A stretch of 32,727 bases of DNA from SAR202 cluster bacterium AC-647-P02_OGT_505m. Its GTDB lineage: Bacteria; Chloroflexota; Dehalococcoidia; Lucifugimonadales; UBA826. Position 1 is the first letter of the stretch, and each line of letters opens with the position of its first letter. Positions 24,806 through 32,559 of the stretch are shown here, one piece after another. The notes under the pieces are model-generated. The model was not told where the DNA came from. It did no database searches and was given only the letters and a program-made list of their open reading frames with translations. A program made the position numbers and the translations under genes. The stretch covers positions 1-32,727 of the forward strand of contig VEXB01000012.1 in NCBI GenBank assembly GCA_009391195.1. The letters run 5' to 3'.

Positions 24806-25495
24806 CTATTTCTCTATTATTGTTACCGATTTAATCACATCTCCCTGGGGGCCAGGAACAGACGGATCCCGCAGTGAAATAGAGTTAACAACGTCCATGC
24901 CGCTACTAACTTTGCCAAAAACAGAATGACAAGAAGTCTGAGGCACAGCGCAATTTTTCGGACTCCCGTCAGGCTTATACCCATCAAGAAAGTGTGTTTC
25001 TTTATACGTTATAAAGAACTGGGTGCCGTTTGTTCCTTTGCCATTGATGACTCCTCTGTTAGCCATTGAAATCACCCCTGGTCCATCATGTAGAGCATCA
25101 GGGTGAAATTCGTTATCGAAATAGTAACCTGCATTTCCTGACCCACTGCCAGTTTGGTCACCACCCTGAGCCATAAATCCTGATATTACTCTGTGAAATG
25201 TCACTCCATCATAAAAGCCTTCTCGAGCTAAAAACACAAAGTTGTTTACAGTAATAGGGACAAATTTTTCATAGAGATCTATCGTGAATTTCCCACCAGA
25301 TTCCATATCAAATTCGGCAAAGTAATCATTCTTTGTATCAATAGTGACTTCAGGTGCTGAGTCATAACTTTTATAGGTACTAGAAACCTCAGCAGCGATA
25401 GGAGTTGCCTCTTGTTTCTCATCCTCGCCACACCCTATAAAAGATGCGATGGAGGTGACAAAAACAACCATCAAGAAAAAATTCAAGAGTTTCAT
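24806..25495 (-). CDS. Cyclophilin-type peptidyl-prolyl isomerase lipoprotein
   Basis: 229 residues. The ATG at 25495 has AGGAG five bases upstream, so an ATG eight codons earlier is not used. The lipobox FIGC (Cys22) makes it a surface or extracytoplasmic lipoprotein. The cyclophilin domain (about 60-228) has 'FHRVISGFMAQGGDQTGSG' and 'NGTQFFITY', with the catalytic Arg in FHRV. It would assist folding of exported proteins by isomerising Xaa-Pro bonds. It sits downstream of the dehydroquinase-like gene by 120 bases. Confidence 0.94.
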   Translation of the reverse strand: MKLLNFFLMVVFVTSIASFIGCGEDEKQEATPIAAEVSSTYKSYDSAPEVTIDTKNDYFAEFDMESGGKFTIDLYEKFVPITVNNFVFLAREGFYDGVTFHRVISGFMAQGGDQTGSGSGNAGYYFDNEFHPDALHDGPGVISMANRGVINGKGTNGTQFFITYKETHFLDGYKPDGSPKNCAVPQTSCHSVFGKVSSGMDVVNSISLRDPSVPGPQGDVIKSVTIIEK

Positions 25496-25615
25496 TGATA
25501 CTCCTACCATATTCTGCATATATTTCTGTTTATTTCGCTGATACAGTCGCTAATATTACATACCCTGAGGGGAAGAAATATATACAACAGTGTCGAGTTT
25601 AAAGTGACAGAACCT

Positions 25616-26044
25616 TCAGTCAGCCATGTCCAAAATAGCTTTGATGGCTATGTTGTAACCAAACAATCCAAAACCTGTTATGACACCTTTACACGACCGG
25701 GCAATCTCAGAATTACCGCCCCGAGCAGCTGGATTTGATATGTGTACTTCGATTGTGGGAAATGCAACCTGTGTTATCGCTGCAGCGAGGGCAGGATGTC
25801 CAGAAGAATACCCTGCAGGATTGATAATGGCAGCATCAAATCCTTTTTCATGGCATTCATAGAATTTGTTGATGACCTCACCTTCTATATTGGAGTGAAA
25901 TATCTCAACATCAACACCAAGTTCGGAGGCATATTCATTAATTGCATTACTGTAATCATCCATGGTGTCCGTCCCAAATATCTCTACTTGAAACTTACCT
26001 CTCATGTTTATTCCCGCCCCATGTACAACGAGTATTTTTGTCAT
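25616..26044 (-). CDS. Type II dehydroquinase-fold protein lacking the catalytic residues
   Basis: 142 residues from the ATG at 26044 (GGAG upstream); a TTG eleven codons earlier is less likely. Fold signatures of type II 3-dehydroquinate dehydratase are clear: 'IINPAGY' (Asn75), 'PTIEVHISN' (His101), Arg108 and 'GVITGFGLFGYNIAI'. By eye against the M. tuberculosis enzyme, five key positions differ: Asn12 is His8, Arg19 is Phe18, catalytic Tyr24 is Phe23, His81 is Ser81 and Arg112 is Ser112. Shikimate-pathway activity is therefore unlikely, and no aro genes are nearby. It lies downstream of an E1 dehydrogenase gene and hyi, pointing to a different reaction. Confidence 0.85.
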   Translation of the reverse strand: MTKILVVHGAGINMRGKFQVEIFGTDTMDDYSNAINEYASELGVDVEIFHSNIEGEVINKFYECHEKGFDAAIINPAGYSSGHPALAAAITQVAFPTIEVHISNPAARGGNSEIARSCKGVITGFGLFGYNIAIKAILDMAD

Positions 26045-26131
26045 AACAAACGCTCCATTCTTAATAGATGTAACCAAGTTCCCAAGTCTAGCATAGCTAT
26101 AGCAACTCGCTTATTAGTATATTAGCCTTTA

Positions 26132-28534
26132 TCAATCATCTAACACAGTTATACATGCAGCTACTATCGACTCTGCATCAGTCTTGTACTCCTTGTAAAG
26201 GTCATCTCTGTTGCCAGACTGACCCCAGTCATCGACTCCAAGTTGTATCGCTTTACTGCCTAGCGCAGAGCCTAGCCATGCAAGGGAATGAGGATGGGCA
26301 TCCGCTACTGTAACGACAGGGGCGCCCGGCAAGGCACCTGGAATAAGCCGCCCAATATTTTGAGCAAGAGAGATTCCTTGTTCTACGGCACGCCTGGTCG
26401 ATTCACGGTAATGACGGTATAGCGGTCCTGGGCCCGTAACATTAATAACGTTGGTATAAACACCCTCTTCTAAGAGCCTATCCGCAGCCTCTAATGCCTC
26501 TGGCACCATAGCCCCACAAGCAATTAGGTTAACTACAGGACTACCCGCTGAAGCCTCTCGGGAGGTTATTGAGCTATCTCTCAAACAATAGGCCCCAGTT
26601 AAAACCTGCAGCCTGAGCTTTTCAAGTTCAACTGGATCCAGTGGGGTAGGCATGAGTGTCTGATCTGTTGGCTTACTAGTCAAACGCAAATAGGTGCAAC
26701 GACCCCTTTTACGAATTTGGTGCATTGCAGATAGCATAATCCACTCTAACTCTTGACCAAAACAAGGTTCGTAGGCGTCCAGTCCAGGCATCTCGGTGCC
26801 AATAGAAGGTGTCATCATTGACTGATGGGCTCCACCCTCAGGAGCAAGACTCAACCCAGATGGCGTACCCACCACAATAAATTTCGCTCCTGAGTAAACG
26901 CTGTATACAAAAGCATCCAAACCTCTCCGAACAAAAGGATCGTAGACGGTACCAATTGGAAAAAGTATCTCTCCATCACGTTCGTACGAAAGGCCCAACT
27001 GGCCCAACATCATAAAAAGATTGTTCTCTGAAATACCCAACTCAATATGTTGACCGTCTTTTGACTCTTCCCAACGCAGGGCTCTAACAACATCCTCACC
27101 GGGGAGATCTTCAGAGTCTCCCGTCTTCCAGACTCCTACCCTGTTTATCCAACCCCCTAGATTCGTGGAAGAAGCTACATCAGGACTGACAGTAACAACT
27201 CGCTTAGATATCTCCCCAAGAGTACGGGACATATCGGTCAAAACTAAACCAAAAATCTGCTGAGTCGACATATTACCTGAATATTTTCTACCGAAGTCCC
27301 AAGGAATCTTTTCTGTTGGTAGAGGTGAGGTAATAGTATCTGGTGCAAGAAGTTTTGACCGACTTTCTACAAGAATGCCAGCCTCAGATTTGTCATCAGG
27401 GACAGGCCATCTTTCCCCGGTTGGCAAGTCAAGAGAATCTCTCAATTCCTCCATCTGTGCATCACTCAAAGTCACCGAGTGATTTTGTGGGTCTCCCACT
27501 GAAGGAAGCCGATATCCCTTTAAAGTGTAGGCAAAAACTACATTTGGGGCATCTGTGCGATCAGACTCTTTAAACGCCTCTCTCAACGTTTGAAAATCGT
27601 GACCTCCTAGGTTGTGGAAAAGATCATCAAGTTGATTGTCATCCATATTTCCAATCAACCGTTTCATATCGTCAGGATACTTGCTGTAAATGGGCAATGC
27701 TTCTCTCAAAACAGGACTGTCAACCCTCAAGAGACGCTGGTAGACCTGGTTAGTCATATCATCGATTGCATCTCGAAGAATTTCGCCATTAGGTTCAACA
27801 AATGCAGCTTGCAAAAGGCTCCCGTATTTGGCTTCAATTACATTCCAACCGTTAGACTCAAACATTTCACGCCATGCTTTAACTCGAATACCCGGAATTA
27901 TGCGATCTAAACTTTGTCTGTTTAGATCGACTACCCATAGGACATTCTTGGCCTGTTCCATCTCGGGTTCAGCAATAGCCTCCCAAATGGAACCTTCATC
28001 TAGTTCCGCATCCCCCACTATGGAGATATACCTGTTTTCCTCAGTCCTATTTTCGGAATTGGAAAAATCATGAGATCGGTTGTAGGAACTTACAATGGAA
28101 GCAAAATTAGGTGCAACTGGTCCAAGTCCTACAGAACCAGTACTAAATTCAACTCCGTCCGGATCCTTGCTTCGACTTGGGTAGGCTTGAAGTCCATGAA
28201 ATGCCCTCAATTCAGTCATATACGAGGGATCTAAGTTACCAAGCAAATATTGAATAGCATGGTAAATGGGGGAACCGTGGGGCTTAACCGATATTTTATC
28301 TCCCCCATTCATGTAGTCAAAATATAGTGAGGTCATAATAGTTACGATTGAAGCACTGGAGGCTTGATGTCCCCCGACTTTAGTACCGTCGGGATTTAGC
28401 CTCACGTTGTTCGCGTAATGGACAAGTTCCATTGCGTTCCATAACACGTAGTCCTGTATCAACGAAAGGAGGTTATCCCCGTCTCTTTGTTCAGGAGTGT
28501 CTCCTATGATTTCGGTCCCAATTCCATACGCCAT
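26132..28534 (-). CDS. Homodimeric pyruvate dehydrogenase-type E1 component (transketolase superfamily)
   Basis: 800 residues. It resembles AceE: 'KVGGHQASSASIVTIMTSLY', 'GSVGLGPVAPNFASIV', the thiamine diphosphate motif beginning 'GDAELDEGSIWEA' and closing 'DLNRQSLD', and a transketolase-type C-terminal domain ('PVVTVADAHPHSLAWLG'). AceE proteins are usually near 890 residues, so this is about 90 shorter. E1 decarboxylates pyruvate or a related 2-oxoacid and passes the acyl group to an E2 lipoyl subunit, but no E2 or E3 gene is in the window. It lies 121 bases after hyi. 2-Oxoacid specificity, or a transketolase-like role, is undecided. Confidence 0.8.
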   Translation of the reverse strand: MAYGIGTEIIGDTPEQRDGDNLLSLIQDYVLWNAMELVHYANNVRLNPDGTKVGGHQASSASIVTIMTSLYFDYMNGGDKISVKPHGSPIYHAIQYLLGNLDPSYMTELRAFHGLQAYPSRSKDPDGVEFSTGSVGLGPVAPNFASIVSSYNRSHDFSNSENRTEENRYISIVGDAELDEGSIWEAIAEPEMEQAKNVLWVVDLNRQSLDRIIPGIRVKAWREMFESNGWNVIEAKYGSLLQAAFVEPNGEILRDAIDDMTNQVYQRLLRVDSPVLREALPIYSKYPDDMKRLIGNMDDNQLDDLFHNLGGHDFQTLREAFKESDRTDAPNVVFAYTLKGYRLPSVGDPQNHSVTLSDAQMEELRDSLDLPTGERWPVPDDKSEAGILVESRSKLLAPDTITSPLPTEKIPWDFGRKYSGNMSTQQIFGLVLTDMSRTLGEISKRVVTVSPDVASSTNLGGWINRVGVWKTGDSEDLPGEDVVRALRWEESKDGQHIELGISENNLFMMLGQLGLSYERDGEILFPIGTVYDPFVRRGLDAFVYSVYSGAKFIVVGTPSGLSLAPEGGAHQSMMTPSIGTEMPGLDAYEPCFGQELEWIMLSAMHQIRKRGRCTYLRLTSKPTDQTLMPTPLDPVELEKLRLQVLTGAYCLRDSSITSREASAGSPVVNLIACGAMVPEALEAADRLLEEGVYTNVINVTGPGPLYRHYRESTRRAVEQGISLAQNIGRLIPGALPGAPVVTVADAHPHSLAWLGSALGSKAIQLGVDDWGQSGNRDDLYKEYKTDAESIVAACITVLDD

Positions 28535-28655
28535 AGGCGAAAGCCCCCCAATGCGTATTCCTAGACTACAAGAATCCTATTCAACCGAGTATAGCACCCG
28601 AAACACAGATCCACGCCAAGAGCCAAGAATACTTCAACTACATCCATCACAAGGC

Positions 28656-29432
28656 TTACAAATAATCCTTGGCCCAACTCAGGCCTTCCTCTGTATTTCC
28701 TGCAGGAATATATTCACATCCAATCCAGCCGTCGTAACCCAATTTGTCAATAAAAGAAAAAAGGAATGGATAATTTATTTCTCCAGTTCCAGGTTCATGC
28801 CTTCCAGGATTGTCAGCAAGTTGCATATGACTGATTAAAGATAGATTAGATTCAATAGTCCTTGAAAGATCTCCTTCCATTATTTGCATGTGATAGAGAT
28901 CATGTTGTAAAGATAGATTAGGAGAATTCACATCCTGGATTATTTCCTTGGCCTGATCTGTATGGGTTAAGAAAAATCCCGGTATATCTATAGTGTTGAT
29001 ACTTTCAATAATTAATTTGACTCCGGCGCTTTCCAGAATCGGTGAAGCAAACTGCAAATTAGATATGAATGTATCTCTCGCATTTTCAACACTTACGTTA
29101 TCTGGCTTAACTCCGGCCAAACAATTAACCTGAGGACAATGTAGGGCGGTTGCATATTCCACCGCTACACCTACACTGTCTTGAAACTCCCCCACCCTAG
29201 CAGGGTCACAAGCTATTCCTCTATCCCCCGAATCCCAATCACCTGCAGGAAGATTATGCAGAACCTGAGAAAGATCATTTTCAGCGAGTAAATTCACTAA
29301 TTGATCTTGTTTATAGTCGTAGGGGAAAAGGTATTCCACCCCTTTAAATCCAGTTCTCCGAGCAGCTTCGAACCTATCCAAAAAATCGTATTCATTAAAC
29401 ATCATACTTAAATTTGCAGCTAGCTTAACCAT
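28656..29432 (-). CDS. hyi: Hydroxypyruvate isomerase Hyi (or 2-oxo-tetronate isomerase)
   Basis: 258 residues, a TIM-barrel xylose-isomerase-like enzyme. Very close to the Hyi family: 'NLSMMFNEYDFLDRFEAARR', 'GFKGVEYLFPYDY' and 'LHNLPAGDWDSGDRGIA'. Catalytic glutamates are Glu143 ('IIESINT') and Glu240 ('GCEYIP'), at the positions known for this family. It interconverts hydroxypyruvate and tartronate semialdehyde, or acts on 2-oxo-tetronates. ATG with AGGGAG upstream. First gene of the run hyi-E1-dehydroquinase-like, divergent from ssrA. Confidence 0.92.
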   Translation of the reverse strand: MVKLAANLSMMFNEYDFLDRFEAARRTGFKGVEYLFPYDYKQDQLVNLLAENDLSQVLHNLPAGDWDSGDRGIACDPARVGEFQDSVGVAVEYATALHCPQVNCLAGVKPDNVSVENARDTFISNLQFASPILESAGVKLIIESINTIDIPGFFLTHTDQAKEIIQDVNSPNLSLQHDLYHMQIMEGDLSRTIESNLSLISHMQLADNPGRHEPGTGEINYPFLFSFIDKLGYDGWIGCEYIPAGNTEEGLSWAKDYL

Positions 29433-29532
29433 TAATACTCCCTTAAGAAAATAATAACGAACTTACTTAATTGTAAATGTGATGAAGATTCTCTGTTGAA
29501 TAATTTACTCTGGTTGGAGATATGAATTGGGT

Positions 29533-29553
29533 CCCTGTGATAAAATTACAGGG
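29533..29553 (+). promoter_or_regulatory. ssrA promoter candidate inside an inverted repeat
   Basis: An extended -10 element TGATAAAAT (29538-29546) lies 20 bases before ssrA, giving a start near 29553. It is framed by CCCTGT (29533-29538) and ACAGGG (29548-29553), a perfect 6-bp inverted repeat. A repressor binding there would cover the promoter. Confidence 0.4.
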
Positions 29554-29566
29554 TAATTTAGTACGT

Positions 29567-29916
29567 GGGGACGCGTGGATTCGACAGGGGGTGTCACCGC
29601 GGAATTGCAGGTCGGGGCGCCTTCTACCTCGTTAAAAAGTGGGCAAAAAAGTTAACTGGCAATAAAGAGCTAGCACTAGCCGCTTAAGCGGCTACGTCCT
29701 TCATGACCGATCCCCGAAGGATATGAAAGGGCGCCAATAGACGGGGTGCAGCCAGTCAGACGCCGATAACACTGGCTAAAGATAATCGGCTAGTAGGGCC
29801 CAAGCGTCAGCCGATCGGGGCTGGGCCTTTCGAATATTAAGACCGGCTAAACCTGTAGCATATTCCGATCGGGGTGTCTTCTGGACGGGGAGTTCGACCC
29901 TCCCCCGTCTCCACCA
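29567..29916 (+). ncRNA. ssrA: Transfer-messenger RNA (tmRNA)
   Basis: About 350 nt. The 5' end GGGGACG with 'GTGGATTCGACAGGG' and the 3' end with T-arm GAGTTCGACCCTC, CGTCTCC and ACCA form the tRNA-Ala-like domain; the acceptor stem has one G:U pair. The resume codon GGC (29658) starts a tag reading GNKELALAA before TAA at 29685-29687; the ALAA end is the usual ClpXP degron. Pseudoknot-forming GC-rich segments follow. It rescues stalled ribosomes with SmpB, which is not in the window. Its 3' end is duplicated imperfectly at 31479-31508. Confidence 0.96.
29887..29916 (+). repeat. ssrA 3' end, candidate attL
   Basis: The last 30 bases of ssrA, partner of the degenerate copy at 31479-31508 (23 of 30 identical, including a 9-base run CCCGTCTCC and a final CCA). 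tRNA and tmRNA 3' ends are common integration sites, and the site is kept intact by integration. Confidence 0.55.
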
Positions 29917-29927
29917 AGAATACGATT

Positions 29928-29963
29928 CAGACGCCCAGCCTCAAGATGAGCCTGCGGCGTCTG
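29928..29963 (+). terminator. Strong hairpin after ssrA
   Basis: CAGACGCC (29928-29935) pairs with GGCGTCTG (29956-29963), and the inner bases continue the stem (CAG/CTG and CTCA/TGAG around an AGA loop) with one mismatch and one bulge. It begins 11 bases after ssrA. There is no T run, so it may be a weak terminator or a processing structure. Confidence 0.45.
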
Positions 29964-30067
29964 GTGTATTAGCGCAATTTCACTGCCCTCGCTGGTGGTG
30001 GCTATCTCAAAGAGTGGCCATCCGGCCCAATATGTGACAACCTGTTACAAGTAGGAGGTCCCGTAGC

Positions 30068-31321
30068 ATGAACATCAAGTTGCGTCGACATACGAAACCC
30101 CGCGTCACAGCTGCTGAAATGTACCAAGTGCAAGAATCGTACGTCCGTTTCAATCAAAAAGATCATATGGGCTCGCAGATGGTGTGGGATGCCCAACTCA
30201 AGGCTGAACGAGACAAACTAAAAGTCAAGCAACGAAAGCTTACGGAAAAGGGACGCCCCGGTTTCGAGGCTACTGCGTGGGGCCTTGATGCAGCGGCAGA
30301 CTCCTTGCTATATCTTATGGACTTTTCAAAGAATCAGGGGGACGCTCCGGCTACTGCATGGCAATCTAAGATGGAACCCGCGCCGACAGGCCGACCGAAG
30401 ACTTCCCCTAAAGAGGCCTCCCAGATTGTGCGTAAGGCCGCTCATTTGTTCGGAGCGGATCAAGTTGGATTTGCCGAACTGGACCGCCGCTGGGTGTACT
30501 CCCATTACTTCGATTCGGAGACAAAAAAGGATCACCCAATCAAGTTCTCGGATGAACCCGGTTACGAACAGTACGACCAACCCATTTGCCTTGAAGATGG
30601 GACACGGGTGATCCCGAAGGAGATGACCAACGTCGTGGTGTTGCTCCACGAATGGGGTAAGGATGTGGAGGGTACTGATTATGCACCGACCCTACTCACT
30701 GAGGGTCTCAGCACTCTGGCATATGCTCGAATGGCGCCGACCCTGTGGATGCTGACTGAGTTCATACGAGGACTGGGGTACAATGCCATCCCCGCGGCCA
30801 ATGACACAGCCTTAAGCATCCCTCTGGCCGTCGATGCAGGCCTCGGTCAGCTAGGAAGACATGGACTGTTAATCAACCCTAAGGTGGGATCACGCTGCCG
30901 TATTTCCAAGATATTTACCGACCTTCCACTTGAGGCCTTAGGCGCAGTGGACTCGGGCATTACTGAATTCTGCAACGCGTGTTTGAAATGTGTCCCGAAG
31001 TGCGGTACGGAAGCGATCACAACAGGCAACCGTGGTTTTGAGGCTTTGGGCGAGAGCAATGCGTCGGGAGTATTAAGCTGGAAGGTAGATGCTAAGAAGT
31101 GCATGACCTTCCAAATCCGTGTCGGGACTACCTGTAGTACCTGCGTCCGCAGGTGCGCATGGACCAAGCCGCCGCGGAGAAGATACGCTATACCTCGCTT
31201 CTTTATAAGGAATTTTCGGTGGCGATGGTTGAACAAATCATGGGTGTGGCTCGACGATAGGTTGGGACATGGAAAGTTTGACAAGCAGGCTGATGACTTT
31301 TGGGGCGTGAGTGGGAATTGA
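30068..31321 (+). CDS. Reductive-dehalogenase-like (RdhA-family) protein, no Tat signal
   Basis: 417 residues. RdhA-family markers: N-terminal 'VRFNQKDHMGSQMVWD', the corrinoid-domain segment 'LGQLGRHGLLINP' with 'IFTDLPLEALG', and two Fe-S sites: Cys302, 305, 308, 312 (CxxCxxCxxxC) and Cys345, 356, 359, 363. There is no twin-arginine signal or membrane anchor, and no rdhB neighbour, so it is probably cytoplasmic and not respiratory. Reductive dehalogenases remove halogens with cobalamin, but family members with other substrates exist. AGGAGG lies 9 bases before the ATG. It is flanked by ssrA and a partial ssrA copy. Epoxyqueuosine reductase is the nearest alternative. Confidence 0.85.
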   Translation: MNIKLRRHTKPRVTAAEMYQVQESYVRFNQKDHMGSQMVWDAQLKAERDKLKVKQRKLTEKGRPGFEATAWGLDAAADSLLYLMDFSKNQGDAPATAWQSKMEPAPTGRPKTSPKEASQIVRKAAHLFGADQVGFAELDRRWVYSHYFDSETKKDHPIKFSDEPGYEQYDQPICLEDGTRVIPKEMTNVVVLLHEWGKDVEGTDYAPTLLTEGLSTLAYARMAPTLWMLTEFIRGLGYNAIPAANDTALSIPLAVDAGLGQLGRHGLLINPKVGSRCRISKIFTDLPLEALGAVDSGITEFCNACLKCVPKCGTEAITTGNRGFEALGESNASGVLSWKVDAKKCMTFQIRVGTTCSTCVRRCAWTKPPRRRYAIPRFFIRNFRWRWLNKSWVWLDDRLGHGKFDKQADDFWGVSGN

Positions 31322-31440
31322 GGTCTGAAGACCATCTAATTCGTTCGGTCTAGGAGCCGACTTAACGACTGCATTACAAGGGACAGCAGTGCTAATTCCT
31401 AGTGGCGAAAACCGGATTCTTTATCCAACCAATCACCACC

Positions 31441-31470
31441 AGTGCCGCTAGATCCAGTACCGCTAGATCG
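31441..31470 (+). repeat. 15-bp tandem duplication
   Basis: AGTGCCGCTAGATCC (31441-31455) and AGTACCGCTAGATCG (31456-31470) match at 13 of 15 positions. It sits 9 bases before the degenerate ssrA copy. Confidence 0.75.
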
Positions 31471-31478
31471 TATCTCAG

Positions 31479-31508
31479 GCCGAGTTTAACTCTCACCCGT
31501 CTCCGCCA
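31479..31508 (+). repeat. Degenerate copy of ssrA 3' end, candidate attR
   Basis: Matches 29887-29916 at 23 of 30 positions with no gaps. It keeps the GAGTT of the T-arm start, the CTC partner, CCCGTCTCC and the final CCA. The T-loop and discriminator have changed, so it is not a functional tmRNA end. It lies between the RdhA-like gene and the aldolase gene. Confidence 0.5.
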
Positions 31509-31559
31509 TATTTCCATTTACCAAAATGACGCTTCCTTAAGGTACGCACCTCACAACAT

Positions 31560-32309
31560 TCAAGAAAGTTTTTTCAAAAATGATGCAGCACCAGATCCAA
31601 GCCATGGAGCCCATGGAATTCCCACAAACTTGACCCCTTTACTGAGATAGGAATCAAGGGTCGCGTCGTTAACTAACGCTCCTGCAATCTTGCCCGATTG
31701 AACAATTGTGTTGATGGCACGATCGACTGCGGCCTGAACATCAGGGTGTGAAGTCTGTCCCGTCAATCCCATGCTCTGGGCCAAATCTCCCGGAGCTACA
31801 TAGAAAACATCAATGTGATCAACAGTCACAATTTCCTCTAAATTCTCAATCGCGACAATATCCTCAATGAGGACTGTAACCAATGTTTCCCGGTTAGCTG
31901 CCTGGATATAATTATCAACGCCATAGCTTTGGCGTCCGCTCGCAGCTCCCCTATGACCGATTGGTCCGAATTTTGAGGCATCCACTACAGCTCGTGCTTC
32001 CGCAGCAGTGTTCACGTGAGGAACCATAATACCTTGAGCACCAAGATCGAAAGTGCGGTAAATAATGCCTGGAGAGTTGGAATTGACCCTAACAATTGAA
32101 GTCATTCCCCAAAGATCGCACGCCCTACTGAGGTTGCCGACTTGAGCGAAGTCTACTGGCCCATGTTCACCCTCAATAAATATCGAATCAAATCCATATT
32201 GACCTAAATAATCGATCATCTCGGGTGAGTTATGTTCACCCATTAACATGGTTACAGCCTCACCTCGTTCCAATTTGCGTTTTACCCTGTTCTCACGCAT
32301 TTTCATCAT
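31560..32309 (-). CDS. HpcH/HpaI aldolase family protein
   Basis: 249 residues from the ATG at 32309 (a GGAG lies 9 bases upstream; GTG at 32312 and ATG at 32306 are alternatives; the frame extends back to 32381 without support). A class II TIM-barrel aldolase: 'FIEGEHGPVDF' (catalytic His/Glu area), 'SIVRVNSNSPG' with Arg, 'GIMVPHVNTAAEAR', metal-ligand Glu in 'VLIED' and Asp in 'VAPGDLAQSMG'. The family cleaves 2-keto-3-deoxy or 4-hydroxy-2-oxo acids to pyruvate plus an aldehyde. It is a plausible partner for the acid-sugar dehydratase at 15213, though far from it. Confidence 0.9.
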   Translation of the reverse strand: MMKMRENRVKRKLERGEAVTMLMGEHNSPEMIDYLGQYGFDSIFIEGEHGPVDFAQVGNLSRACDLWGMTSIVRVNSNSPGIIYRTFDLGAQGIMVPHVNTAAEARAVVDASKFGPIGHRGAASGRQSYGVDNYIQAANRETLVTVLIEDIVAIENLEEIVTVDHIDVFYVAPGDLAQSMGLTGQTSHPDVQAAVDRAINTIVQSGKIAGALVNDATLDSYLSKGVKFVGIPWAPWLGSGAASFLKKLS

Positions 32310-32445
32310 CACTTGTATCTCCATCTCCAAATTTTTCCAATAAATCTGGGTGAGTGTAGGAGGGGAGGTAGAACAAGTCAATGATGCGAAATTTGAGGTC
32401 CTTCATTGAAAAAAGTGTCAGCTAATCGACGCGACATTACTCTAC

Positions 32446-32459
32446 TGAAACGGGTTTCA
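32446..32459. promoter_or_regulatory. LacI-type operator candidate upstream of aldolase gene
   Basis: TGAAACGGGTTTCA is a 14-base palindrome with 6-bp arms, one base from the TGAAACCGGTTTCA pattern of LacI-family sites. It lies about 137 bases upstream of the aldolase start (minus strand) and about 70 bases upstream of the consensus promoter on the plus strand. The 367-base gene-free stretch 32310-32676 holds this site, the promoter at 32530 and a leader; I see nothing else in it. Confidence 0.4.
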
Positions 32460-32529
32460 TTTAACTGGGCCCATTAAATTCATGTGAACTTTTATTCGTG
32501 AAATCCATAACAAGCCTCACGAAAAGTAT

Positions 32530-32559
32530 TTGACAGAAGAGAAATCTGAAACCTATAAT
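32530..32559 (+). promoter_or_regulatory. Perfect-consensus sigma-70 promoter
   Basis: TTGACA (32530-32535) and TATAAT (32554-32559), both perfect, are separated by 18 bases. Transcription would start near 32566, giving a leader of about 110 bases before the GTG at 32677. I did not recognise a riboswitch in the leader. Confidence 0.8.

Noticed and set aside
25616-26044. Plain annotation as 3-dehydroquinate dehydratase (aroQ)
   Set aside because: The fold matches but the catalytic Tyr and several ligand residues are missing, so the gene symbol would mislead.
31322-31333. GGTCTGAAGACC palindrome after the RdhA-like gene
   Set aside because: A 5-bp stem with a 2-base loop and no T tract is too weak for a terminator.
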